From NCBI RefSeq assembly GCF_003024675.1, contig NZ_PYLP01000002.1:186001-250000 (forward strand): 64,000 bases of DNA, given 5' to 3'. The translations under genes and the position numbers were made by a program. Under the pieces are notes generated by a model. The model saw nothing but the letters and a program-made list of their open reading frames with translations, was not told where the DNA came from and made no database searches. How positions within the stretch are numbered: position 1 is the first letter of the stretch; each line of letters opens with the position of its first letter. Positions 1 through 9,144 of the stretch are shown here, piece by piece. The stretch is from Faecalibacillus faecis (GTDB taxonomy: Bacteria; Bacillota_I; Bacilli_A; Erysipelotrichales; Coprobacillaceae).

Positions 1-1
1 A

Positions 2-1594
2 CAAACTTATTTATTACATCTGATTGATACTCCAGGTCATGTTGACTTTACATACGAGGTTTCTCGTTCCCTTGCAGCATGTGAAGGGGCAGTATTAGTT
101 GTAGATGCTGCACAAGGTGTTGAAGCACAAACACTTGCAAATGTGTATTTAGCTTTAGATAATGATTTGGAAATTTTGCCAGTTATTAATAAAGTAGATT
201 TACCAAGTGCTAATCCACAACGTGTTATTAAAGAAATAGAAGATGTTATTGGCTTACCTGCAGATCATGCACCTCTTATTTCAGCAAAAAGTGGTCTTAA
301 TGTACAAGATGTCTTAGAAATGATTGTAAGAGATATACCAGCTCCTCAAGGAAGTGCAGATAATCCTACACAAGCATTAATATTTGATTCATTCTATGAC
401 AGTTATCGTGGTGTCGTTGTTTTTGTAAGAATTAAAGAAGGATCTATTAAAGTAGGTGATCATATTAAATTTATGGCCACTGGTGCCACTTATGAAGTAA
501 CAGAAGTTGGGGTAAGAACACCAGCCGAAATCAAAAAAGATGAACTTGTTTGTGGTGAAGTTGGATGGATTTCAGCAGCAATTAAATCAATTCAAAATGT
601 ACATGTTGGGGATACAATTACAACTTTAGAAAATGAAAGTTATGAACAATTACCTGGCTATCGTAAATTAAACCCGATGGTCTATTGTGGTCTTTATCCG
701 GTAGATAATTCTAAATATAAAAACTTACGTGAAGCTTTAGAAAAAATCCAATTAAGTGATTCATCTTTAGTATTTGAACCAGAAACATCACAAGCTTTAG
801 GGTTTGGATTTAGATGTGGCTTCTTAGGATTATTACACATGGATGTTATTCAAGAACGTCTTGAAAGAGAATTTGATTTAGAATTGATTGCGACAGCACC
901 ATCAGTTATTTATCGTGTTTATTTAACAGATAAAACAATGGTTGAAATTGATAACCCAGCGATGATGCCTGCACCTCAAGTGATTGATTTTATTGAAGAA
1001 CCTTATGTTAAAGCTTCAATTATGACACCAAATGAATACATTGGTTCTATTATGGAATTATGTCAATCAAAACGTGGTGAGTACGTTGATATTGAATATA
1101 TTGATGATACACGTAGAAATATCATCTATAATATTCCTTTATCAGAAATCGTATATGATTTCTTTGATAAATTAAAATCAAGTACAAAAGGGTATGCTTC
1201 TTTCGATTATGAGTTGATTGGTTATCGTGAAAGTAAACTTCAAAAAATGGATATCTTATTAAATGGAGATGTTGTAGATGCACTTTCTTCCATTGTTCAT
1301 AAAGATTTTGCTTATAGTCGAGGTAAAGTCATTTGTGAAAAATTAAAAGAAATTATTCCTAAACAAATGTTTGAAGTACCAGTTCAAGCAGCACTTCAAG
1401 GAAAAATCATTGCCCGTACAACCATCAAAGCAATGCGGAAAAATGTCCTTGCTAAATGTTATGGTGGAGATATTTCTCGTAAAAAGAAATTATTAGAAAA
1501 ACAAAAAGAGGGTAAAAAACGTATGAAAGCTGTGGGAAGTGTTGAAATTCCTCAAGAAGCATTCATGGCAATTTTATCTGTTGATGATGAATAG
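2..1594 (+). CDS. lepA: Elongation factor 4 (LepA), 5'-truncated by the window edge
   Basis: This is a ribosome-associated translational GTPase that acts on stalled or mistranslocated elongation complexes at the membrane and in the cytosol. The reading frame is open from base 2. The first visible residues carry the G3 motif DTPGHVDF, and the G4 motif NKVDLP follows soon after. The C-terminal part has the EF4-specific stretch ending in [17 protein letters not shown], which separates it from EF-G. About the first 80-90 residues, with the P-loop, lie outside the window. The gene ends inside a strong terminator, so it is the last gene of its transcript. Confidence 0.96.
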   Translation, partial: QTYLLHLIDTPGHVDFTYEVSRSLAACEGAVLVVDAAQGVEAQTLANVYLALDNDLEILPVINKVDLPSANPQRVIKEIEDVIGLPADHAPLISAKSGLNVQDVLEMIVRDIPAPQGSADNPTQALIFDSFYDSYRGVVVFVRIKEGSIKVGDHIKFMATGATYEVTEVGVRTPAEIKKDELVCGEVGWISAAIKSIQNVHVGDTITTLENESYEQLPGYRKLNPMVYCGLYPVDNSKYKNLREALEKIQLSDSSLVFEPETSQALGFGFRCGFLGLLHMDVIQERLEREFDLELIATAPSVIYRVYLTDKTMVEIDNPAMMPAPQVIDFIEEPYVKASIMTPNEYIGSIMELCQSKRGEYVDIEYIDDTRRNIIYNIPLSEIVYDFFDKLKSSTKGYASFDYELIGYRESKLQKMDILLNGDVVDALSSIVHKDFAYSRGKVICEKLKEIIPKQMFEVPVQAALQGKIIARTTIKAMRKNVLAKCYGGDISRKKKLLEKQKEGKKRMKAVGSVEIPQEAFMAILSVDDE

Positions 1595-1615
1595 CAGCTT
1601 GAGCTGCTATTTTGA
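1591..1615 (+). terminator. Intrinsic terminator of lepA
   Basis: ATAGCAGC, a TTGA loop and GCTGCTAT form a perfect 8-bp stem followed by TTTT. The stop codon of lepA lies in the left arm. Confidence 0.85.
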
Positions 1616-1650
1616 TATAAAAATGTGAAATTATTGTTTTTAGACCATAA

Positions 1651-1680
1651 TTCAAATTTACTATTTAATTAAAGTATAAT
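1651..1680 (+). promoter_or_regulatory. Sigma-A-type promoter upstream of the PBP gene
   Basis: TTCAAA, 18 bases and a perfect TATAAT lie about 31 bases before the PBP start codon and just after the lepA terminator. Confidence 0.55.
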
Positions 1681-1711
1681 ATAATACACATGCGGAAGGA
1701 GGCGTAATATT

Positions 1712-3844
1712 TTGAAATTGTTTAATAATAAAAATAACTCAAAAGTACGTTTTCATGGTTTTAGTGAAGAAAAGGAATATCAAAATAGTAAGACAGAAAT
1801 TATTGTTTCAAAAAGATTAATTGAGCTAATATGTCTGACAATTATTTTGATTATTATATTAATTATTAGACTTGGTTATGTGCAATTAACGCAAGCAGAT
1901 AATTTAAAAGTGAAGTTGGAAACTTATGGAACTTCAACATTTACAAATGATGCTCCTCGTGGAGAAATCTATGATCGTAATTATACAAAACTTGTAGGTA
2001 ATGAAAATGTTATATGTGTTAATTATTATGCGCCAAAATCAATTACAGATAAAGAAATTACATACATTGCAAAATTTTTGAGTAAAAAATTAGATATTGA
2101 TTTTGAACCAAAGAATGTAAATAATGTCACAGAAAGAAATATCAAAGATTATTTTATCATTGCCCATGAAAAACTTGCTGAAAGTTTGATTAGTAATAAA
2201 GAGTTGTCACGATTAAAAAAAGATAATCCTGATAGTACGGATTATGAAAAAGCAAAGAAAAATCTAATCGTTTCCAAATTAACGTTAGACTATATTTATC
2301 AAAATATGACACATGATGAAATTGAACAAGTTCGTTTTGAATATTTAATGAAACGATGTAAAAAAGGATCTGTGACACTTGCTGAAGGAATTTCTGTTGA
2401 AGAAGCGAGTGTTATTGGTGAAAATGCAAATGTTTTAAAAGGTATTCAAATTAGTAGTGGTTGGTCACGTCAATCAATGGTGGATGGACAACTTTCTTCT
2501 ATTTTTGGAAAAGTAACTACAAAAAGACAAGGATTACCTTCAGAAATGAAAAATGAACTTTTAGCTTTAGGATATACAAATGATAGTCGTGTTGGAACGA
2601 GCGGTTTAGAAAAACAATATGAAGATATTTTAAAAGCAACAAATTCATCTTACTCTATTAAATACAATAGTAATGGAGATCCTATTGTGACAAATAGCAT
2701 TAATGGCCAAAAAGGAAATAATATTCGTTTGTCAATTGATTGGGAGCTACAAGCATTAGCAGACGAACTAATTACTAACGAATTAAAAGCATGTAATAGT
2801 TTTAACAAATACTTTGAAAAAATGTATTTTGTAATGATGGATCCCAATACTGGTGAAGTATTAGTGATGTCAGCAAAGAAAATTGATAAAACCACAGGTG
2901 AAGTATCTGATATTTCTTCTTTCAACTATTTAGGACAAGTTGAAATAGGGTCTACATCAAAAGCAGGAACACTTTATACAGCTTTTAAAGAAAATATTAT
3001 TGTTCCAAATACGTATTTTGTCGATGAACCGATTAAAATTAAAGGTTCAAAAGAAAAGAAATCATACAAAAATATGGGAAATATCAATGAAGTTGATGCA
3101 CTAGCGTGGTCTTCAAACGTTTACATGTTTAGAATTGCAATGAAACTTGCCGATGTCAATTATGTTCCAAATGCGTCCTTAAACGTTGATTTCAATAAAT
3201 TTGTAAAAACACTTACAATTATTAGACGTGATTTTGGTGAATTAGGTTTAGGAGTAAAAACAGGACTTGATGTACCAAACGAAGGTGATGGATATAAAGG
3301 ACAAAGATCTGAAGCTGGTTTATTATTAGATGCTTGTATTGGACAATATGATACATATACACCAATTCAATTAGCACAATATACATGCACGGTGGCAAAC
3401 ATGGGTAAAAAAGTACAACCTCATTTCTTAGTTGAATCATTTAAAACAGATGATGCAGGGAACAATGTTTCAACTTATAAATTTAAAACAAATATTCAAG
3501 ATGATGTTTCTTCACAAGTAGAAGCCTTCCAACAAATCAAAAAAGGAATGCGTGCTTGTGTTACAAGAAGTGATGGAACATCTCATACGTATTGGTCTCA
3601 AAAGCCTTATGCGGCTTACTGTAAAACAGGAACTGCAGAAAAATATGATCCTGGTGATAATGTCGATCATCCTAACCACTTACAAATTGGTTATATTTCA
3701 GCAACAGAAGATAGTAAACCAATTGTTGCCTTTGCAAGTATTGCTGAACGTGAAGATCGTTCTTCTACTGGTGCTGATTCATCTGCGCCAATTATTGCAA
3801 ATCAAGTTGTCGATAAATATGTAGAAAAATATGGACTAAATTAA
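1712..3844 (+). CDS. Class B penicillin-binding protein (peptidoglycan transpeptidase)
   Basis: This is a membrane-anchored D,D-transpeptidase that crosslinks peptidoglycan. It has one transmembrane helix at about residues 35-57 after a short cytoplasmic tail, then the class B dimerisation motif RGEIYDRN near residue 88. The catalytic motifs are in order: STSK with nucleophile Ser414, SSN at 467-469 and KTG at 638-640. Start: TTG preceded by GGAGG about 9 bases upstream; no better ATG is present. There are no C-terminal PASTA repeats. It could be the divisome enzyme (FtsI/PBP2B), an elongation PBP2 or a SpoVD-like sporulation enzyme, and the neighbours do not decide. The SxxK motif is STSK rather than the commoner STMK or STFK. 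Confidence 0.92.
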   Translation: MKLFNNKNNSKVRFHGFSEEKEYQNSKTEIIVSKRLIELICLTIILIIILIIRLGYVQLTQADNLKVKLETYGTSTFTNDAPRGEIYDRNYTKLVGNENVICVNYYAPKSITDKEITYIAKFLSKKLDIDFEPKNVNNVTERNIKDYFIIAHEKLAESLISNKELSRLKKDNPDSTDYEKAKKNLIVSKLTLDYIYQNMTHDEIEQVRFEYLMKRCKKGSVTLAEGISVEEASVIGENANVLKGIQISSGWSRQSMVDGQLSSIFGKVTTKRQGLPSEMKNELLALGYTNDSRVGTSGLEKQYEDILKATNSSYSIKYNSNGDPIVTNSINGQKGNNIRLSIDWELQALADELITNELKACNSFNKYFEKMYFVMMDPNTGEVLVMSAKKIDKTTGEVSDISSFNYLGQVEIGSTSKAGTLYTAFKENIIVPNTYFVDEPIKIKGSKEKKSYKNMGNINEVDALAWSSNVYMFRIAMKLADVNYVPNASLNVDFNKFVKTLTIIRRDFGELGLGVKTGLDVPNEGDGYKGQRSEAGLLLDACIGQYDTYTPIQLAQYTCTVANMGKKVQPHFLVESFKTDDAGNNVSTYKFKTNIQDDVSSQVEAFQQIKKGMRACVTRSDGTSHTYWSQKPYAAYCKTGTAEKYDPGDNVDHPNHLQIGYISATEDSKPIVAFASIAEREDRSSTGADSSAPIIANQVVDKYVEKYGLN

Positions 3845-3916
3845 AAAAATGCTAGTATTTCATAAATTATTATGTTATTATGTGTAAGAAAGTTTTAGTG
3901 ATGCGGAGGTGTAATC

Positions 3917-4066
3917 ATGAGAGATAATATCATTTTAAAATGTACAGAATGTGGTGAAGAAAATTATATCAACACTAAGAATAAAAGAAATCATCCAGAT
4001 AGAATGGAAGTTAATAAATATTGCCCAAGATGCAATAAAAAAACTGTACACAAAGAAAAAAAATAA
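3917..4066 (+). CDS. rpmG: 50S ribosomal protein L33, zinc-binding type
   Basis: A 49-residue large-subunit protein. Two CxxC pairs (CTEC near residue 9, CPRC near residue 36) mark the zinc-binding C+ paralogue. The length is typical of bacterial L33. The ATG at 3917 follows a GCGGAGG ribosome binding site. The gene is single and ends inside its own terminator. Many Firmicutes also carry a zinc-free copy used under zinc limitation; none is in this window. Confidence 0.95.
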   Translation: MRDNIILKCTECGEENYINTKNKRNHPDRMEVNKYCPRCNKKTVHKEKK

Positions 4067-4085
4067 GCTTCGGCTTATTTTTTAT
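4062..4085 (+). terminator. Intrinsic terminator of rpmG
   Basis: AATAAGC, a TTCG tetraloop and GCTTATT, then a T-rich run. The left arm contains the rpmG stop codon. Confidence 0.85.
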
Positions 4086-4099
4086 TATGAGGAAAAAAT

Positions 4100-4723
4100 A
4101 TGGAAGAACTCAAAATCAAACATATGACACTGGGTCAAATGGCAACAAATTGTTATATTATTGAAAATGGTAATCAGTCTTTAATTGTTGATCCTGGTGC
4201 TGAAAGTGAAAAAATAATACAATATTTAAATGAAAACCATTTAAATATTTCAGCTATTCTTTTAACGCATGGACATTTTGATCATATTGGCGCCGTTGAT
4301 GACTTGGTAAATAAATATCAATGTTCTGTTTATCTTCATGAAAGAGATTATAATTGTTTCTATGATGATGACATTAATTTATCTAATTATTCAAAACCAT
4401 TAAACATGCAAGCAAAAATAACTCTTGTAAAAGATTTCATAGAATGTGCAGGTTTTAAAATTCAATTTTTAAATTTACCTGGACATACTCATGGTTCTTG
4501 TTTTGTGATTTTTCAAGATCATCATATTATCTTTTCTGGGGATGTTATATTTAAAGGTGCTGTTGGAAGATATGATTTTCCTAATTCTTCATTAGAAGAA
4601 ACAATTGCTTCTATTGAAAAAATTAAAGGTATTTCAGGAAACTATCTTATTTATCCCGGGCATGGACCATCAACAACACTCGATGATGAAAAAAGGAATA
4701 ATCCGTACTTAAATCGTTTGTAA
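4100..4723 (+). CDS. Metallo-beta-lactamase-fold hydrolase, glyoxalase II/YqgX type
   Basis: A soluble 207-residue metallohydrolase. The dinuclear metal motif HGHFDH sits near residue 57, with later ligands in GHTHGSC, SGDV and the C-terminal PGHGPST. It is short for full glyoxalase II, which has an extra helical domain, so it belongs with the small YqgX/YcbL-type proteins. These can cleave S-lactoylglutathione in vitro, but their natural substrate is uncertain. A yqgX gene also lies near the comG operon in Bacillus as I recall, consistent with the position here. Confidence 0.85.
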   Translation: MEELKIKHMTLGQMATNCYIIENGNQSLIVDPGAESEKIIQYLNENHLNISAILLTHGHFDHIGAVDDLVNKYQCSVYLHERDYNCFYDDDINLSNYSKPLNMQAKITLVKDFIECAGFKIQFLNLPGHTHGSCFVIFQDHHIIFSGDVIFKGAVGRYDFPNSSLEETIASIEKIKGISGNYLIYPGHGPSTTLDDEKRNNPYLNRL

Positions 4724-4737
4724 AAACGATTTTTTTG
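4711..4737 (+). terminator. Terminator after the hydrolase gene
   Basis: AAATCGTTT, GTAA and AAACGATTT followed by TTTT form a 9-bp stem overlapping the stop codon. It separates the hydrolase from the comG operon. Confidence 0.8.
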
Positions 4738-4775
4738 TTTTTTTTCATTTTTTTGAAGAAAAAAACAAAAAAAGA

Positions 4776-4782
4776 GCGAATA
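4776..4782 (+). promoter_or_regulatory. Possible cin-box-like promoter element of the comG operon
   Basis: GCGAATA lies 20 bases before the comGA start codon. It differs by one base from ACGAATA, the core of the streptococcal cin-box (TACGAATA) read by the competence sigma factor SigX/ComX. I saw no good sigma-A -35/-10 pair in the short gap. This is a pattern match only. Confidence 0.3.
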
Positions 4783-4801
4783 AACTAGTAGGAGGAACAA
4801 T

Positions 4802-5758
4802 ATGAACGAGTTATTTGAACAATTAGTCTATGACGCTCTTAAAGAGAAAGTAAGTGATATTCACTTATTATCTAAAGAAAAAGGTATTATAAAGTTTAGA
4901 AAGAAAGGGAGGCTTTATGATTACGATACGATTGATTCAAAACGAATGACAAAACTATTAAATTATATTCGTTTTATTTCTAAAATAGATTTAAATTATT
5001 TTAGAAAGCCACAAACAGGACATTGTATTTTTGAATATAACAATAGAAAATATAATCTCAGAATTTCATCTTTGATGGGAAAAGAGATGGATTCACTTGT
5101 TATTAGAATACTGAATAATCATCAAAAACTTACATTAAATAACTTAACTTATGATTTTCATGTAAATCAATTTCTAAAACAAATAGCAAAACAAGAAAAT
5201 GGTTTATTTATTATTAGTGGGGCGACGGGATCGGGAAAATCCACAACACTCTATGCTTTACTTGATGAAATCAATAAACATTATCAAAAGAATATTATTA
5301 CATTGGAAGATCCTATTGAAATTGAAAAAGATTATTGTCTTCAAATTGAATTAAATGAAAAACAAGGAATTAATTATAACGAATCGCTTAAACAAATATT
5401 AAGACATGACCCTGACGTAATCATGATAGGTGAAATACGAGATGAAACAACGGCGCAACTTGCGTTAACATGTGCTTTGACAGGTCATTTAGTTTTGACA
5501 ACACTTCATGCAAGTCATTGTATAAACACATTAAAAAGACTTGTAAATTTGAATATCCAGTTATTAGATTTAGAAGATGTATTAATTGGGGTGATGACAC
5601 AAAAAATGAACATCAATAAAAAACAAAAAATTGTTGTTGAAAGTGAATTTCTGGATAAGCAAAGTTTACAAAATTATTTTAAAAACAAAAAAGTCAATTA
5701 TTACGATTTTAAAAAAGCTCATAAAACATTGGTTGAAAAAGGTATTTTAGATGAATAG
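4802..5758 (+). CDS. comGA: Competence pseudopilus assembly ATPase ComGA
   Basis: A cytoplasmic type II/IV secretion-family ATPase that powers assembly of the DNA-uptake pseudopilus. Walker A GATGSGKST is near residue 140, the Asp box region includes LEDPIEIE, Walker B-type DPDVIMIGEIRD follows, then the His box LTTLHASH. At 318 residues it is somewhat shorter than Bacillus ComGA, lacking part of the N-terminal region. Start: ATG after AGGAGG. It is the first gene of a tightly packed operon and its last 8 bases overlap comGB. Confidence 0.95.
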   Translation: MNELFEQLVYDALKEKVSDIHLLSKEKGIIKFRKKGRLYDYDTIDSKRMTKLLNYIRFISKIDLNYFRKPQTGHCIFEYNNRKYNLRISSLMGKEMDSLVIRILNNHQKLTLNNLTYDFHVNQFLKQIAKQENGLFIISGATGSGKSTTLYALLDEINKHYQKNIITLEDPIEIEKDYCLQIELNEKQGINYNESLKQILRHDPDVIMIGEIRDETTAQLALTCALTGHLVLTTLHASHCINTLKRLVNLNIQLLDLEDVLIGVMTQKMNINKKQKIVVESEFLDKQSLQNYFKNKKVNYYDFKKAHKTLVEKGILDE

Positions 5759-6752
5759 AGTAACATTAGATTTTATAGAATATATGATTTTCTTTTTAAA
5801 GCAAGGATATTCAATACATGATTTGTTGGATTTATGCAAAATGCTTGATTTTAAAAAACAAGTAAGTGATTTGAAAAAATATCTTTATCAAGGAGAAACA
5901 GTAGATGAAGCATTACTAAAAATGAATTTACCTGGTTTATTTAAAGAATATTTTTCTTTCTTTAAACATGATTTTTCAATTGACGATGCTTTAGAAAAAA
6001 CACTCGCTATTTGTAAGAAAAGAGAAGAAATCAAAAAAATTCTTATAAAGAAATTAGGTTATCCACTTTTTATGTTGATTTTTCTCTTTGTTTTTTCTAT
6101 TTTTGTTGTTTTATTTCTATTACCACAAGTAGAAATTCTATTTATTGATTTTAACATTGAAAAAAGTTTAATTACTGAATTTTTCTTTACACTTCTTAAA
6201 ATTATTCCTTTGTTTTTGATACTTGTTTTTGTTGTAGTTGTTTCTATTGTTTTGTTTGTAAAGATTTCTGTAACACATCAACATTTTCAATATATTGATT
6301 TTATGATCGAACATACGCGATTAGTTAAAAATGTTATTTGTAAGTATTACTCGCTTAAATTTGCTATCTATTACGATGAGTTGCTGATGAATAATTATGA
6401 TGCAACAACTATTATTGAACTTCTTTATAACAAGATAAAAGATAGCGATATTAAGATGATTGTTTATGAATTGTATAATTCTATTTTAGAAGGAAGAAAT
6501 ATTGATTCTGCCATCCAAGCATTTCCTTATTTTTCAGATGATTTTAAGATGTTTATCGTTCTTATTCATAATAAAAATGAAAAAAAATCTTTAAAAGAGT
6601 ATATAGATATTTCGTTTATGCAAATAGATCGTTTAATTTCACGTATTATTAAAACAATTGTTCCTTTGATTTATGGATTTGTTGCAAGTTTTGTCATTGT
6701 TGTTTATGTATCTATTATAATTCCAATGATGAATGTTGTTTCAACTCTATAA
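5751..6752 (+). CDS. comGB: Competence pseudopilus membrane platform protein ComGB
   Basis: A polytopic membrane protein of the GspF/PilC family that anchors the pseudopilus machine and partners with ComGA. Hydrophobic segments appear at about residues 105-128, 150-178 and 305-330, with two cytoplasmic GspF-type domains between them. At 333 residues it is close to family length. It starts within the end of comGA, which suggests translational coupling. Confidence 0.9.
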   Translation: MNRVTLDFIEYMIFFLKQGYSIHDLLDLCKMLDFKKQVSDLKKYLYQGETVDEALLKMNLPGLFKEYFSFFKHDFSIDDALEKTLAICKKREEIKKILIKKLGYPLFMLIFLFVFSIFVVLFLLPQVEILFIDFNIEKSLITEFFFTLLKIIPLFLILVFVVVVSIVLFVKISVTHQHFQYIDFMIEHTRLVKNVICKYYSLKFAIYYDELLMNNYDATTIIELLYNKIKDSDIKMIVYELYNSILEGRNIDSAIQAFPYFSDDFKMFIVLIHNKNEKKSLKEYIDISFMQIDRLISRIIKTIVPLIYGFVASFVIVVYVSIIIPMMNVVSTL

Positions 6753-6780
6753 ATAAAAATAAAAGAAAGGAAAACTATAG

Positions 6781-7101
6781 GTGAAAATGATGATAAAAAA
6801 AGAAAATGGGTTTACATTGATCGAAATGATATTTTGTATATCAGTTATTTTAGTGATTTTACTTCTTGTTATTCCTGAAGTGACCAGCAAAAATCGTATT
6901 GTTAAAGAGAAAAGCTGTGACGCTCAAATTGAAGTTGTCAACTCTCAAATTGTGTTATACGAGATTGAGCATGGAGAACTACCAACAAGCATGTCACAAT
7001 TAACTTCTGGAAGTCATCCTTATTTAAAAGAAAAGCAAGCTGTTTGTCCTTCTGGACTTGCAATTCAAATTAATGACGGGGAAGCTTATGTTTCAAAATA
7101 A
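6781..7101 (+). CDS. comGC: Major pseudopilin ComGC
   Basis: The main structural subunit of the competence pseudopilus. It has a short basic leader, the prepilin peptidase site with cleavage between Gly and Phe in NGFTLIEM, then a hydrophobic helix of about 20 residues and a small globular domain with two cysteines that could form a disulfide. GTG at 6781 is chosen because an AGAAAGG site lies about 10 bases upstream; in-frame ATGs at 6787 and 6790 are alternatives. No prepilin peptidase gene (comC) is in this window. Confidence 0.92.
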   Translation: MKMMIKKENGFTLIEMIFCISVILVILLLVIPEVTSKNRIVKEKSCDAQIEVVNSQIVLYEIEHGELPTSMSQLTSGSHPYLKEKQAVCPSGLAIQINDGEAYVSK

Positions 7102-7498
7102 AGGATTCACTATGATAGAAATGTTGTTTGTGTTATCTATTATTGTTTCAATAACATTACTTACCATTCCATATTATTTTACACATCAAAATAATTACAA
7201 TTTTGAAAATGTACAAAAACAAATAGGAATGATGATTGATCAGGCTAAACAAGAATCATTAATTTCTCATCAAAGAATTGATTTATGTTTTACCAAAAAG
7301 GAAGTTTATTATTTAAAAGATGAACAAAAGATTAGTTTTCAACTTCCTGATAAGTTCTATTTTGATAAAATTAAAGAGGTTTATTTTAATAAAAATGGTA
7401 ATATCAATCAGGCAAATCATATTGTTTTGGCTAATAATCAAAAAAAGATAAAAATTGTTTTTCATTTAGGAAGTGGTGAATATGAATTCCAATCGTAA
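7088..7498 (+). CDS. comGD: Minor pseudopilin ComGD
   Basis: A type II/IV prepilin-like protein. The N-terminus has the processing motif KGFTMIEM followed by a hydrophobic helix. The ATG at 7088 is preferred over upstream in-frame starts because it puts the leader at five residues and has a GGGG site 6 bases before it. It overlaps the end of comGC by 14 bases and runs into comGE. Minor pseudopilins prime the pseudopilus tip. Confidence 0.85.
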   Translation: MFQNKGFTMIEMLFVLSIIVSITLLTIPYYFTHQNNYNFENVQKQIGMMIDQAKQESLISHQRIDLCFTKKEVYYLKDEQKISFQLPDKFYFDKIKEVYFNKNGNINQANHIVLANNQKKIKIVFHLGSGEYEFQS

Positions 7499-7706
7499 AG
7501 GATTCACTTTAATTGAAAGCTTGTTTGCTTTTAGCGTTTTCATTTCTGTTATTGTTTTACTTGTTTCGTTATATACGTTAAATGGAAAAACAAGGCTAAG
7601 AATTGAAAAGGAATATCAAGAATATATTTCTATCCAGAGTAATCAAGAACAAAAATTAAATTTAGAAGAGGGAATTGAACAATGTCTAAAAGAGGCTTTA
7701 CATTAA
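7482..7706 (+). CDS. Minor pseudopilin, ComGE position
   Basis: A 74-residue protein with the prepilin motif KGFTLIES and one hydrophobic helix, then a short charged, probably helical tail. ATG at 7482 is used because AGGAAG lies 8 bases upstream; a GTG at 7473 is in frame. It overlaps the genes on both sides. By position it is ComGE; sequence alone only shows a small prepilin. Confidence 0.75.
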   Translation: MNSNRKGFTLIESLFAFSVFISVIVLLVSLYTLNGKTRLRIEKEYQEYISIQSNQEQKLNLEEGIEQCLKEALH

Positions 7707-8092
7707 TAGAAGTTTTATTAAGTCTTTTAATTACGTCCTTGATTGTCATTAATTGCTCATTTCTTTATAAAACTCTTTATTTTTCTAATTATGGAAATAA
7801 AATAGATGCACGTTTAGAAAATGGAGTAGCTACGTTATCAAAAGAATTAATAACAGCGCATTCTATAGAATATGGAAATAGTTTAACTTTTAAAAACGAA
7901 AAAGACGAACAATGCCAGGTTATCTTACAAAATGATCGTTTGGTTTTAACACCAGGGCATAACATTTTATGTAATGCAATCGATGAAGTCCGATTTGAAG
8001 GAGGAGATAGTTTGATTCGAATGGAGATTAAAAGAAATGACATTTGGTCTTGTTATATTATAGGAAGTGATTATGAAATTAAAAACGAATAA
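7682..8092 (+). CDS. comGF: Minor pseudopilin ComGF
   Basis: A 136-residue prepilin-like protein. The leader is only four residues before the processing site in RGFTLIEV, followed by a hydrophobic helix and a globular domain with two cysteines. It overlaps comGE by 25 bases. The position, length and C-terminal domain fit the ComGF family. It is predicted to act at the membrane with ComGC-GE in DNA uptake. Confidence 0.8.
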   Translation: MSKRGFTLIEVLLSLLITSLIVINCSFLYKTLYFSNYGNKIDARLENGVATLSKELITAHSIEYGNSLTFKNEKDEQCQVILQNDRLVLTPGHNILCNAIDEVRFEGGDSLIRMEIKRNDIWSCYIIGSDYEIKNE

Positions 8093-8447
8093 TGGCTCTG
8101 CCTTACAAATAACTCTTGTTTTGCTTTTAATTCTATCTTTAAATATTTTTTCTTTATGCCAAATAACAATTTTAAATAGTCGCAGTTTTAAGGGGTTAAA
8201 AGAAGTGAACGAAACACGACTTATTGAAAATATATTATTAGCGAATTATAAATATGAAAATAAAAATAGTATTTTATTAAGCGATTATTTAACTATTGAC
8301 GACTATGCCATTAGTTATACTGTAGATGACATGGGAAATTATTTTTATATCGAAACAACTATAGAAAAAGAAAATAAAAAACATCTATTCCATGTTGAAT
8401 TAAATAAAGAAAAAAATATTATTCAAAAAATAGAAGAAATTAACTAG
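8073..8447 (+). CDS. ComGG-like last protein of the comG operon
   Basis: A 124-residue protein with a basic N-terminus, one hydrophobic helix at about residues 12-31 and a polar globular tail. It lacks the clear FTLIE motif of its neighbours, which is usual for ComGG. ATG at 8073 follows AGGAAG; a GTG at 8067 is also in frame. It overlaps comGF by 20 bases. No terminator is evident between it and the efp promoter. The ComGG name rests on position. Confidence 0.65.
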   Translation: MKLKTNNGSALQITLVLLLILSLNIFSLCQITILNSRSFKGLKEVNETRLIENILLANYKYENKNSILLSDYLTIDDYAISYTVDDMGNYFYIETTIEKENKKHLFHVELNKEKNIIQKIEEIN

Positions 8448-8455
8448 AAAAAATA

Positions 8456-8484
8456 TTCCATTCATAATAATTATTTGTTATAAT
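8456..8484 (+). promoter_or_regulatory. Sigma-A promoter of efp
   Basis: TTCCAT, 17 bases and a perfect TATAAT lie 31 bases before the efp start. Confidence 0.5.
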
Positions 8485-8515
8485 CATCGAGAGTATTAAT
8501 AAAAAGGAGATTATT

Positions 8516-9073
8516 ATGATTAACGTTAGTGATTTAAAACCTGGAGTTACTTTCCAATTAGATGGAAATTTATATGTCGTGTTAGATTATTCTCACAATA
8601 AAACTGCTAGAGCTGCAGCAAATATTAAAGTTAAAATGAAAAATTTACGTACAGGATCAACTACTGAATTAACTTTCGGTGGGAATGATAAAGTAAAAAG
8701 AGCTCAAATCGATAAAAAAGAAATGCAATACTTATATAATACAGGAGATGCATTTGTATTTATGGATGGTGAAACATACGAACAAATTGAAATTCCTGCA
8801 GAAAACTTAGAATGGGAAAAGAATTTCTTAAAAGAAAGCGCAACTGCTACAATTCGTAGTTTTGAAGGTGAAGTATTAGGTGTTCAATTGCCTGATAAAG
8901 TTACTTTACAAATTACAGAAGCTGAAGCAGCAGTTAAAGGAGATACTGCAACTGGAGCTACTAAAAATGCTGTTTTGGAAACTGGTTTCCAAATTAAAGT
9001 TCCTTTATTTATTGACGAAGGAGAAATGGTTGTTATTTCAACTGCTGAAGGAAAATATTCAGGTAGAGCTTAA
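8516..9073 (+). CDS. efp: Elongation factor P with arginine at the modification position
   Basis: EF-P binds between the ribosomal P and E sites and relieves stalling at proline runs. At 185 residues with the three beta-barrel domains it is full length. The loop that reaches the peptidyl-transferase centre reads HNKTARAAAN, with Arg at residue 32. Bacillus and most Firmicutes have PGKG with Lys32, which carries 5-aminopentanol in Bacillus. Arg32 is the residue that is rhamnosylated by EarP in Pseudomonas and Neisseria; no earP is in this window. The ATG follows AAAAGGAGA. The gene has its own promoter and terminator. Confidence 0.96.
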   Translation: MINVSDLKPGVTFQLDGNLYVVLDYSHNKTARAAANIKVKMKNLRTGSTTELTFGGNDKVKRAQIDKKEMQYLYNTGDAFVFMDGETYEQIEIPAENLEWEKNFLKESATATIRSFEGEVLGVQLPDKVTLQITEAEAAVKGDTATGATKNAVLETGFQIKVPLFIDEGEMVVISTAEGKYSGRA

Positions 9074-9098
9074 ACACTAGATTATTCTAGTGTTTTTT
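9072..9098 (+). terminator. Terminator of efp
   Basis: AACACTAG, an ATTATT loop and CTAGTGTT followed by TTTT form an 8-bp stem that starts at the efp stop codon. Confidence 0.85.
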
Positions 9099-9144
9099 CA
9101 TATAAAAAAGATTTCTTCATATAAATGATAGAGAGGGGATTTAT

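Noticed and set aside
8880-9080. Overlapping + strand frame within efp and similar out-of-frame openings in other genes
   Set aside because: They lie wholly inside well-supported genes, lack ribosome binding sites and have shadow-type composition.
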